Source of the DNA: JAWLHU01 sp041690255
GTDB taxonomy: Bacteria; Bacillota; Sulfobacillia; Symbiobacteriales; Symbiobacteriaceae
Assembly (NCBI GenBank): GCA_041690255.1
Contig: JAWLHU010000022.1
Span: 8,119 to 72,118, forward strand
DNA: 64,000 bases
Reading direction: 5' to 3'
How positions within the stretch are numbered: the first letter of the stretch is position 1; each line of letters opens with the position of its first letter. Both the position numbers and the translations under genes were made by a program. This document shows, one piece after another, positions 7,793-14,690 of this stretch. The notes beneath the pieces were generated by a model, which did not search any database, had not been told where the DNA came from, and saw only the letters and a program-made list of their open reading frames with translations.

Positions 7793-9559
7793 ATGGCAAC
7801 CACGCTGAACCAGACCTGGGACCTCGACTCCTTCTTTGAAGGCGGCAGCCAGTCGCCCGCCCTGCTCACCTACATTGAGAACCTGGAACAGCAGATGACC
7901 AGCCTTCAGCAGCGGGCTGCCTCGCTGGGCGCTACCGCCGACGACTGGGCAGCACTCATGGCCGATGCGGACCTGGCCTGGAAGCGGTTGAACGAGGCCG
8001 GCTCGCAGGTTTACTGCCTCATGTCGCAAGATGTGCGCGACAAGCAGGCCGTGATCCTCTACGGCCGCATCCAGTCGCTTTTCGCGGCGAACCAGTCGCT
8101 GTTCACGTTGATCGAGGACCGGATCAGCCAGATGCCGGCCGATCGCTGGGAGACGATCCTGGCCGATGAGCGGATCAAGCCGGTCGCCTTCTCCCTGGCC
8201 GAGCGCCGGGAGCGGGCCGCCGAGAAGATGGACACCAAGCGGGAGTTGCTCGCCACCGACCTGGCCACCGACGGCTACCACGCCCTCGATACCCTCTACT
8301 CGACCGTCGTCGGGCGGATCACGATCCCCTTCGAGGGGCAGGACCTCTCGGTCGGCCAGGCCTCCAATCGCTTCTCCGACCCTGACCGGGCCAAGCGGCA
8401 GGAACTCTTCACCAAGTGGGAAGAGGCCTGGGGCAAGGAGGCCGAACTGATCGCCCACTCGCTCAACCACCTGGCCGGCTTCCGGCTCAACCTCTACAGG
8501 CATCGCGGCTGGGACTCTGTCCTGAAGGAGCCGCTCAACATGAACCGCATGAGCCAGGCAACGCTCGATGCCATGTGGGCCGCTGTTTGGTCCGCTAAGG
8601 GCAAGATGAAGACGTACCTGGACCGCAAGGCGAAGTTGATGGGCGTTCCCAAGATGGCCTGGTATGACTTCGATGCCCCGGTCAACGAAGCCGACCGGAA
8701 GGTCAGCTACGATGAAGCCGCAGCCTTTATTGAAGAGCAGTTCCGGACGTTCAGCCCCGGCCTGGCCGATTTCGCCCGGAGCGCCTTCCAGAATCGCTGG
8801 ATCGAGGTGGAGGACCGGCCGAACAAGGCGCCTGGCGGCTATTGCACCACCTTCGCCGAGAGTCAGCAGAACCGGATCTTCATGACCTTCAGCGGCGACG
8901 CCGGTGGTGTCTCCACCATCGCCCACGAGCTGGGCCACGCCTACCACAGCCAGGTCATGTTCGACCTGCCCTTCCTCTCCCAGGACTACGCCATGAACGT
9001 GGCCGAGACCGCCAGCACCTTTGCGGAGCTGATCGTCTCCTCGGCGGCCATCCGTGAGGCGAAGAGCAAGGCGGAGAAGATCTCCCTGCTCTCCAACCGC
9101 CTGGGCGATGCGACCGCATACCTCATGAACATCCATGCCCGGTTTATCTTCGAGACCCGCTTCTATGAGCGGAGGGCGAAGGGGCTCCTCTCGATCCCGG
9201 AGCTGAACGAGCTGATGCTCCAGGCCCAGAAGGATGCCTTTCAGGACAGCCTCGAGACCTACCACCCGCTCTTCTGGGCGTCGAAGGGCCACTTCTACGC
9301 TACCGGTGCCCCCTTCTACAACTTCCCCTACACCTTCGGCTACCTCTTCAGCGCCGGTATCTATGCCAGGGCCATGGAAGAGGGCCCGGCCTTCGAGGCG
9401 AAGTACGTGGAACTGCTGCGTGACACCGGCCGCATGACCGTGGAGGAACTGGGCCGGCGCCACCTGGGTGTCGACCTGACCCGGCCCGACTTCTGGGAGA
9501 GCGGTCTGAAGGTGGCCTACGGCGACCTCGAGGAGTTCCTGACGTTGACCGCCGAATAG
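7793..9559 (+). CDS. pepF: Oligoendopeptidase F, M3 family metallopeptidase
   Basis: A 588-residue cytoplasmic zinc peptidase of the thimet/M3B family that cleaves short peptides. The zinc site HELGH is at residues 378-382 with the downstream glutamate region NVAETASTFAE, and the C-terminal substrate-binding signature FYNFPYTFGYLFSAGIYAR is present. Length and order fit PepF of Bacillota. ATG at 7793 follows GGAAAGGATGG. A broken copy of its own 3' end lies immediately upstream, implying a past tandem duplication. The next gene begins 48 bp downstream on the same strand, so the two may be co-transcribed. Confidence 0.95.
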   Translation: MATTLNQTWDLDSFFEGGSQSPALLTYIENLEQQMTSLQQRAASLGATADDWAALMADADLAWKRLNEAGSQVYCLMSQDVRDKQAVILYGRIQSLFAANQSLFTLIEDRISQMPADRWETILADERIKPVAFSLAERRERAAEKMDTKRELLATDLATDGYHALDTLYSTVVGRITIPFEGQDLSVGQASNRFSDPDRAKRQELFTKWEEAWGKEAELIAHSLNHLAGFRLNLYRHRGWDSVLKEPLNMNRMSQATLDAMWAAVWSAKGKMKTYLDRKAKLMGVPKMAWYDFDAPVNEADRKVSYDEAAAFIEEQFRTFSPGLADFARSAFQNRWIEVEDRPNKAPGGYCTTFAESQQNRIFMTFSGDAGGVSTIAHELGHAYHSQVMFDLPFLSQDYAMNVAETASTFAELIVSSAAIREAKSKAEKISLLSNRLGDATAYLMNIHARFIFETRFYERRAKGLLSIPELNELMLQAQKDAFQDSLETYHPLFWASKGHFYATGAPFYNFPYTFGYLFSAGIYARAMEEGPAFEAKYVELLRDTGRMTVEELGRRHLGVDLTRPDFWESGLKVAYGDLEEFLTLTAE

Positions 9560-9607
9560 CGGTCGGGTATGCTGGAAGCTACCTGGTGATGGAGGGGGGC
9601 GTTCTGG

Positions 9608-10423
9608 GTGGAGGTGGTCTCGTTCGTGGGCCCCGCGGGGAGCGGCAAGAGCCACCGCGCCCAGATCGTCGCCTACCGGAACCACTGCGAGCTGGTGATC
9701 GATGATGGGCTTCTGATCAACCGCGACGGCAAGATCCTCGCCGGCTCCAGCGCCAAGCGCGAGGAGAACAAAATGGCCGCCGTCCGTCGGGCGATCTTCC
9801 ACGATTCCATCCATCGTGAGGAGGTCCGCTCCACCCTCTGGTCGCTGAAGCCCAAGAAGGTTCTTGTGCTGGGCACATCGGATGACATGATCACCAAGAT
9901 CTGCGATGCCCTCGATCTGCCGCATCCGGATAAGACGGTCCGAATCGAGGAGATCGCCAGCCCGGCGCAGATTCGGCTTGCCCGGCGCAAGCGGCAGGCC
10001 GGCAAGCACGTCATCCCGGCACCCACCTTCGAGGTGAAGAAGACCTTCTCCGGCTACATGGTCGATCCACTTCGCTACTTCTTTAAGAAGGAGCACGAGG
10101 TCGACCCGGAGGCGATTGAGAAGTCGGTGGTTCGGCCTACCTTCTCCAGCCTGGGAAGGTTCTTCATTGCTGATACGGTCGTGGCCGCGATCGCCACCCA
10201 CGCCGCCGAACTGGTTGATGGTGTCGGGCGGGTCGGCAAGGTCGTCGTTGAGAGTGGTCGCGAGGGCGTCTTCGTGGAGATTGAGATCATGCCGCGGTAC
10301 GGTTACGGAATTTTCGACGTCCTCAAGGCGGCCCAGGCTGCGGTGGCGAAGCACATATCGACCATGACCGAGCTAAACGTGTTAGAAGTGAACGTGGAGG
10401 CCCGGCGGCTTATGGTTGACTAG
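9608..10423 (+). CDS. P-loop NTPase fused to an Asp23/Gls24-like domain
   Basis: A 271-residue protein. Residues 1-~130 form a small P-loop domain with Walker A GPAGSGKSH (8-16) and hydrophobic strands ending in KVLVLGTSDDM. Residues ~170-271 resemble the Asp23/Gls24 (DUF322) alkaline-shock/envelope-stress domain: VVRPTFSSLGRFFIADTVVA, then GVGRVGKVVVES and the closing NVLEVNVEARRLMVD. Asp23 proteins are usually ~110-170 residues without an NTPase, so this is a two-domain architecture. The role is unknown; an ATP- or GTP-switched envelope-associated protein is an inference. The start is GTG at 9608 after GGAGGGGGG. A hairpin with a pyrimidine-rich tail follows. Confidence 0.8.
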   Translation: MEVVSFVGPAGSGKSHRAQIVAYRNHCELVIDDGLLINRDGKILAGSSAKREENKMAAVRRAIFHDSIHREEVRSTLWSLKPKKVLVLGTSDDMITKICDALDLPHPDKTVRIEEIASPAQIRLARRKRQAGKHVIPAPTFEVKKTFSGYMVDPLRYFFKKEHEVDPEAIEKSVVRPTFSSLGRFFIADTVVAAIATHAAELVDGVGRVGKVVVESGREGVFVEIEIMPRYGYGIFDVLKAAQAAVAKHISTMTELNVLEVNVEARRLMVD

Positions 10424-10435
10424 CTGAATAGCATG

Positions 10436-10460
10436 GGCACAGGGGGGATTACCCTGTGCC
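10436..10460 (+). terminator. Intrinsic terminator after the P-loop/Asp23 gene
   Basis: A 9-bp stem GGCACAGGG/CCCTGTGCC (10436-10444, 10452-10460) is followed by a T-rich TCCTTCTTTCT. Confidence 0.8.
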
Positions 10461-10491
10461 TCCTTCTTTCTACTGCAGATGGTGGTATGCC

Positions 10492-10950
10492 ATGACCGGC
10501 CAGGCGCTCAAGGCCTGCCAGGTGCCCCGGTGGCTCTGGGGCGCGGTCTACTCGCCTCGCCCGTGGTGGTGGGGGGACCAGCCCGGCCTTGGTTACCCGC
10601 CCGCAGCGATTCCGGCCGAGGGGGCTGCTCCCGGGGCAGCACCTGCCCCCGCGGTGGGAGATGAGCGGGCCCGCATCCGGCCCGTGGAGCCCGGGGCTAT
10701 AGCGCCGCCCGGTTGGGCCGGGCTCGGCCAGTTCCGTCCCTCGCCGCGCCCGGGCGCCCAGTACGGCGCTCCGGTTGGGCCTGCAGGCCCCCTGGGCGCT
10801 CCCTGGGCCCAGCGGGCAGGACCCGGGGTACCTGAGCCCTATATCCGGGGGCCGGGGATCCCCGGGGCGCCGATCGGCCCGACGTCGCCGGGGGAGCCGG
10901 GCAGCCCACTGGGCCCGTCCCCCAGTGAGGGAGGCTCGATTGGACCTTGA
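10492..10950 (+). CDS. Pro/Gly/Ala-rich small protein, function unknown
   Basis: An open frame of about 152 residues from ATG 10492. The first ~35 residues are rich in Trp (PRWLWGAVYSPRPWWWGDQP). The rest is low complexity, dominated by Pro, Gly and Ala with collagen-like Gly-X-Pro stretches (for example GPAGPLGAPWAQ). No signal peptide or membrane helix is visible. Such compositions occur in spore coat or exosporium proteins, and coat-F-like genes lie 600 bp downstream, but that is only association. The frame is bounded by hairpins at 10436-10460 and 10961-10986, consistent with a single-gene unit. The ribosome site is weak, and GC-rich sequence tends to produce open frames by chance, so confidence is moderate. 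Confidence 0.5.
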   Translation: MTGQALKACQVPRWLWGAVYSPRPWWWGDQPGLGYPPAAIPAEGAAPGAAPAPAVGDERARIRPVEPGAIAPPGWAGLGQFRPSPRPGAQYGAPVGPAGPLGAPWAQRAGPGVPEPYIRGPGIPGAPIGPTSPGEPGSPLGPSPSEGGSIGP

Positions 10951-10960
10951 GGTTGAGTGA

Positions 10961-10986
10961 ACCCCCTGCGGAGGTGCGCAGGGGGT
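10961..10986. terminator. Bidirectional hairpin terminator
   Basis: ACCCCCTGCG (10961-10970) pairs with CGCAGGGGGT (10977-10986), 6-nt loop, followed by CAATTTT on the plus strand. It lies between convergent gene ends. Confidence 0.8.
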
Positions 10987-10992
10987 CAATTT

Positions 10993-11310
10993 TCAGTCGG
11001 GATCCTTCGCCTGCTTCTGGTAGTCAGGCCAGCTCTTCCGGCCTGGGGATATCACCTCGCGCACCTCAGGCAGGGTCGGCCAGATCCGTGCCAGGACCGC
11101 AAGGAGTTGCGTCAAGTTGCCCTGGAATGTGATCGAGCCCTCGCTCTCGCCGGGCATACCGGAAATGCATGCCACGTCCAGGTTGACCTCCATGCCGTCC
11201 AGGTTGCCATTTGCCTGGATTGTCGTCTCAAGGAGGTTCGCCGGCTCTTCGCTGACCTTCATTTTGCGCTGACGGCAGGCAGCCAGCAGTGCGTCCTTCC
11301 CTTCGATCAC
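10993..11310 (-). CDS. Conserved-looking hypothetical protein
   Basis: A 105-residue soluble protein with no signal, membrane helix or motif that I can name; it has an alternating strand/helix pattern and a charged C-terminus. I place the start at GTG 11310 because AGGAGG lies six bases upstream; an ATG at 11325 overlaps that ribosome site and has none of its own. A perfect TATAAT on the minus strand at 11356-11351 supplies a likely promoter. It is divergent from the coat-F-like pair. Function unknown. Confidence 0.65.
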   Translation of the reverse strand: MIEGKDALLAACRQRKMKVSEEPANLLETTIQANGNLDGMEVNLDVACISGMPGESEGSITFQGNLTQLLAVLARIWPTLPEVREVISPGRKSWPDYQKQAKDPD

Positions 11311-11350
11311 CTGCATCCTCCTCATCTGGCGGCACGGTAGTTAGGATGTC

Positions 11351-11356
11351 ATTATA
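11351..11356 (-). promoter_or_regulatory. -10 box for the hypothetical gene ending at 10993
   Basis: A perfect TATAAT on the minus strand, about 40 bp upstream of the chosen start. A matching -35 is not clear. Confidence 0.5.
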
Positions 11357-11382
11357 GCGAGTTCCACAACGAGAAAACAGAC

Positions 11383-11410
11383 TTGCGGCATCTGGAATCT
11401 CCTGGTACAA
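11383..11410 (+). promoter_or_regulatory. Promoter for the coat-F-like gene pair
   Basis: TTGCGG (11383-11388) and TACAAT (11405-11410) are separated by 16 bases. The predicted transcript would begin just before the hairpin at 11423. Confidence 0.5.
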
Positions 11411-11422
11411 TAAAGACGTAAA

Positions 11423-11450
11423 GGCGCTGCTCTCCATGTCGAGAGCAGCG
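11423..11450 (+). terminator. Terminator-like hairpin in the 5' leader of the coat-F-like operon
   Basis: An 11-bp perfect stem GCGCTGCTCTC/GAGAGCAGCGC with 6-nt loop is followed by TTTGTTATT. It sits between the promoter (11383-11410) and the first gene (11532), so it could be an attenuator, a 5' stabilising hairpin, or the end of a short RNA. Confidence 0.6.
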
Positions 11451-11531
11451 CTTTGTTATTGTGCAGGAGAATGCGGGGCGTGGGCAGACTACCTTTGGAT
11501 TCCGACCCGCAAAGTGAGAGGAGTGAGCGTT

Positions 11532-11744
11532 GTGACCACCACGGGAATGCCTTCGGTGGCGGAGCAGATCCAACTGGCTGGCCTGATTCGTTTGGAGTCT
11601 ACGGGGCTTCAGCAGTCCCAGGCGATCCTGCCCATGATCCCAGACCAGGAACTGAGGCAGCAGGTGGAGAGTTGCGTCCAGACGAGCAAGGCGCATTTGA
11701 CTGCACTCGAGGCCTTCTGCAAAGAACACCAACTCATACAGTAA
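11532..11744 (+). CDS. Small helical protein, CotF-like
   Basis: A 70-residue, largely helical protein with heptad-like leucines. GTG 11532 is used because GAGAGGAG lies eight bases upstream; frames starting earlier (11436) lack a site and run through the leader hairpin. Its pattern (SVAEQIQLAGLIRLESTGLQ) and its place directly before a clearer CotF-like gene suggest it is a second, shorter relative or partner of that coat protein. Homology is weak by eye. It is separated from the next gene by 16 bp containing GGAGGGGG, so the two are one operon. Confidence 0.6.
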   Translation: MTTTGMPSVAEQIQLAGLIRLESTGLQQSQAILPMIPDQELRQQVESCVQTSKAHLTALEAFCKEHQLIQ

Positions 11745-11760
11745 CGGAGGGGGACTGCAA

Positions 11761-12057
11761 ATGACCTCAGTCATGAGCGCAATCGGCAAGGCGACCGGCA
11801 TGAAGCCCGACAATAAGGTGATTGGCATGGGCCTGGTAGATGCCTCCAAGGGGAAGGCCCAAGCCTACCTGGCCGCCCTGATGGGCTCCACATCGCCCGA
11901 CATGCGCCACATTCTACTCACCCACCTGCAAGATGCCCTTACCGAACAGGAGCATGTGACCGCCCTGGCGATCAAGAAGGGCTGGCTCAAGCCGGAGCTC
12001 CCACCATCTGAGATGGTGAAAGAGGCGGTGAATGAGGCGAAGGCGCTCCTGCAGTAG
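11761..12057 (+). CDS. Coat F (CotF)-domain-like protein
   Basis: A 98-residue alpha-helical protein. The second half has the layout of the coat F domain: a helix of paired residues (MRHILLTHLQDALTEQEHV) followed by the near-diagnostic ending KKGWLKPE, compare the GW-x-P ending of CotF/YraD proteins. In spore formers these proteins belong to the spore coat; related small ones are also found in non-sporulating contexts. It is translated from ATG 11761 with GGAGGGGG upstream and is followed by a strong terminator at 12079-12127. Expression in sporulation is inferred from family, not seen. Confidence 0.7.
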   Translation: MTSVMSAIGKATGMKPDNKVIGMGLVDASKGKAQAYLAALMGSTSPDMRHILLTHLQDALTEQEHVTALAIKKGWLKPELPPSEMVKEAVNEAKALLQ

Positions 12058-12078
12058 TGCCCGACCCATGAGCACGGA

Positions 12079-12127
12079 CAGAGCACCCCGCACCGGCCGG
12101 CGAAGGCTGGCGGGGCGCTCTGTTTTT
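12079..12127 (+). terminator. Strong intrinsic terminator
   Basis: CAGAGC-CCCCGC pairs with GCGGGG-GCTCTG (12079-12122) and is followed by TTTTT (12123-12127). Confidence 0.9.
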
Positions 12128-12143
12128 CCCTTGCTCGCCGCCG

Positions 12144-12788
12144 TTATGGTCGCCGGAGGGTCCAAATGGCGGGCAGTGCCGCCGCACCGCCGGCCACGGC
12201 AAAGAGGAGTGGGCCGAGGTTTGGGTCGGAGGCCAGGTTGACCAGGCCGACAAAGAGCGTCAGCCCTACCGCACTCAGGAGGGTGTAGGAGGCCCAGCGT
12301 GGCCATGTGCCATTCCGGTAGCGCAGGGCCAGACCGCCGACGGTACCGACGAGGGCCACGGTGAGCACGTTGACCCCGTTCCCTCCGCCATACGGTGAAG
12401 AACTGACGACAGGCACATGCCAGGTTGAGCGCCCGCCTTCGCCATAATCGTAGCCCGTCTCGGTCCAGGTGACCCGGTGCGTGGCCTGCTGGGTGTACCA
12501 CGGCATGAAGATCGCAACCAGGGCGATGGTGGCAGCGACCACCAGCCAGACGTGGAGAGGACGGCTGCCGTGTCGGCTCGTGGGAGCGGGTGATTGCTGC
12601 CAGGGCTGCGGCATAGATGGCTGGGGCACGCCTCGCACGACCCGTCGAACGGGTGGTGGCGCACTGGGTGTAGGCGGTGGGGGGACCGCACCAGGGCTGG
12701 CAGCGGGTGACTGAGGCAGAGCGGTGCCACAGTGGGTGCAGAAGTTGACGTTAGCGGATAGCGATTGCTGACAGCGATGGCACTGCAG
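12144..12788 (-). CDS. Zinc-ribbon membrane protein with Pro-rich linker, probable CTG start
   Basis: The product has about 214 residues. It opens with a zinc ribbon (CHRC ... CTHC), then a Pro/Ser/Ala-rich linker (~30-85), then four hydrophobic helices starting at WLVVAATIALVAIFMPW, with an extracytoplasmic loop between helices 1 and 2. The frame stays open far upstream only because it is antisense to the SIR2 gene. Immediately before the ribbon there is no ATG, GTG or TTG, but GGAGAGGTGGG (12805-12795) is followed six bases later by CTG at 12788, my preferred start. It is divergent from the SIR2-macro/channel operon. Function unknown; possibly a membrane sensor. Confidence 0.65.
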   Translation of the reverse strand: MQCHRCQQSLSANVNFCTHCGTALPQSPAASPGAVPPPPTPSAPPPVRRVVRGVPQPSMPQPWQQSPAPTSRHGSRPLHVWLVVAATIALVAIFMPWYTQQATHRVTWTETGYDYGEGGRSTWHVPVVSSSPYGGGNGVNVLTVALVGTVGGLALRYRNGTWPRWASYTLLSAVGLTLFVGLVNLASDPNLGPLLFAVAGGAAALPAIWTLRRP

Positions 12789-12926
12789 GGCGATCCCACC
12801 TCTCCAATGGATGGTGATCCAGTTCGTGATCGGAATCGACCATTCCTCTGTACTGCCAGGCTCAGCGCCCCCGCCGGGAGGAAGACGCGCTACGGACTGC
12901 GAAACCTCTGCCGGAGGTGTTTGTTC

Positions 12927-14678
12927 ATGCATGTGACGCAGAGCACGATCATTGAGCGACTGGGGCGCCCTGGTCCCAAGGTGGCGCTCCTGGTGGGCGC
13001 CGGCATGTCGGTCGAGGCCGGCATTCCCATGGCCAAGAAGGATGTACCCCAGATCAAGAGCGTGGCGACGCAGGTGGCCGAACACCTCTTCTTCCGGGCC
13101 CACAAGCGTCTGCCGGCGAGCCCGGAGGAGCGGGAGGCCTGGCTTGCAGCCAACGGGCTGCTCCAGAACGACTCCACCCGATACTCCGACGCCCTCCAGA
13201 TGATCGCCCGGGACCCGGAGGGCCGCCAGCGCTACCTGGAGCAGTTCTTCACGGGACGGCGGCCCACGGCGAGCCATGAGATCATTGCTCGGTTCGTCAG
13301 TCGGGGCTTCTTCCGCCAGACCTTTACGACAAACTTTGACCCGCTCCTTGAGCGAGCCATGCTCTTCGCCGGCCTCGATGTCGCTGTGGCTGGTGATGTA
13401 GAGCTGGTCTGCAAGCTGGCCGATGGTCCTGCGCCGGTCGTCTACAAGGTCCACGGTGACTACCTCATGACCAACCACAAGCACACCGTGGAGGAGACCG
13501 CCGCCCTGGAGCAGGCCATGTACGACCGCATGGTCGATGTCGCCTCCAGGCGCTCAATCCTCGTCATTGGCCACAGCGGCTCCGACAAGTCCATCATGGA
13601 TGCCCTCTCCGAGGCACTTGCCCGGTCAACGGGCCCGGAGGTTCTCTGGGTCCTCTACGGGGACGACGACCTCAGCCCGCTCCTCGAGGAGCTGGAGCGT
13701 AAGTTCGGGCGGCGCGTGCTAATCGCCCGTACCACGGGCTATCTGGAGTTCTGGGAGACGGCTGCCCGGCGGGTGCTGGATCGTGGCCCTCGGGTCCGGT
13801 GCGAGCCGCGCATCCATGCCAGCTACTTCGTCGGTCGGACCGAGGTGACGGTCCTGCGTGGCGACATCAGTGAAGTGGGCGTGGAGGCGATTGTCTCCTC
13901 CGACGATGCCCATCTCTCCCACACCGGCGGCGTCTCCGAGGCGATCGCCCACGGGGCCGGTCCCGCATTGGAGCGGGACCTGGAGCAGTTCAGCACGAGG
14001 ATCCCCCTGGAGCCGGGCGAGGTGGTAGCCACCGGTCCCGGACAGTTGGCCGACCGGGGCGTTCGGTACATCTTCCATGCGGTGATCACTCCGCACTGGC
14101 GGATCCCGGCCACCGCCGAAGCCGCCCGCCTGGCGACCCTCCGGGTGCTGGACGAGACCGAGAACCGGGAACTGCGGACCCTGGCGATCCCGGCCCTGGG
14201 CGCCGGGCAGGGGGGACTGGCCGCAGATGATGTCGCATCAGCCATGGTCGGGGCGGTCCTGGAGCACCTGCATCGCGGTTCGGGCTTGAAGCAGGTGGTC
14301 TTCGTCCTCCTGGCCGAGGAGGCGCTGGAGGCGTTCAAGAACCGGCAGATGGATGATATCGCCCGGCAGCAAGTCGAAGAGCTGCGCCATGCGTTAAGTC
14401 ACCTGGACCCGGACCTGGTGGAGCTCTCCGAGGCGGTTCTGGCCGACCAGGAGTGGGGCATTGCCAATCCGGTGGCAGCCCAGACCTGGCTGCGGGAACT
14501 GGTGGCGAGGCAGCCGTCGATCGCCGAGGAGGCGATCCGCTACTGCCATGCCCGCTGGCACACACACCTCTGCTACCTGCTGCGCGAGCAGGAGGGCTCG
14601 GAGCGGCAGGGCGAGATCGGCTTCTGGCAGCGGCAGGTGCAGGCGATCGAGATCTCATACGCCCCGGCGTTCCACTAG
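12927..14678 (+). CDS. SIR2-family NAD-binding domain fused to a macro domain
   Basis: The product has 583 residues. Residues 1-285 form a SIR2 domain: NAD loop LLVGAGMSVEAGIP (21-34), TTNFD (134-138), VHGD with the catalytic-type His176, and VIGHSGSD (213-220). TTNFD plus HGD and the absence of zinc cysteines resemble the NAD-hydrolysing SIR2 branch of bacterial immunity proteins more than protein deacetylases. Residues ~305-475 form a macro (ADP-ribose-binding) domain: VEAIVSSDDAHLSHTGGV (319-336) and IPALGAGQGG (421-430). Residues 480-583 are helical and unassigned. ATG 12927 follows GGAGG by nine bases. It is followed 12 bp later by a K+ channel gene, so the pair forms an operon. NAD cleavage with ADP-ribose sensing is inferred from family; enzymatic activity is unproven. 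Confidence 0.85.
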   Translation: MHVTQSTIIERLGRPGPKVALLVGAGMSVEAGIPMAKKDVPQIKSVATQVAEHLFFRAHKRLPASPEEREAWLAANGLLQNDSTRYSDALQMIARDPEGRQRYLEQFFTGRRPTASHEIIARFVSRGFFRQTFTTNFDPLLERAMLFAGLDVAVAGDVELVCKLADGPAPVVYKVHGDYLMTNHKHTVEETAALEQAMYDRMVDVASRRSILVIGHSGSDKSIMDALSEALARSTGPEVLWVLYGDDDLSPLLEELERKFGRRVLIARTTGYLEFWETAARRVLDRGPRVRCEPRIHASYFVGRTEVTVLRGDISEVGVEAIVSSDDAHLSHTGGVSEAIAHGAGPALERDLEQFSTRIPLEPGEVVATGPGQLADRGVRYIFHAVITPHWRIPATAEAARLATLRVLDETENRELRTLAIPALGAGQGGLAADDVASAMVGAVLEHLHRGSGLKQVVFVLLAEEALEAFKNRQMDDIARQQVEELRHALSHLDPDLVELSEAVLADQEWGIANPVAAQTWLRELVARQPSIAEEAIRYCHARWHTHLCYLLREQEGSERQGEIGFWQRQVQAIEISYAPAFH

Positions 14679-14690
14679 GAGGTGAGGAGC

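Noticed and set aside
7619..10354. Minus-strand open frame of 911 residues across pepF
   Set aside because: It is antisense to pepF and the P-loop/Asp23 gene, both with catalytic motifs; it has the His/Arg/Gly-rich composition of a reverse-strand shadow in GC-rich DNA.
12789..13484. Upstream extension of the zinc-ribbon gene to 13484
   Set aside because: The extension is antisense to the SIR2 domain and reads as shadow sequence; the ribbon itself starts at about 12786.
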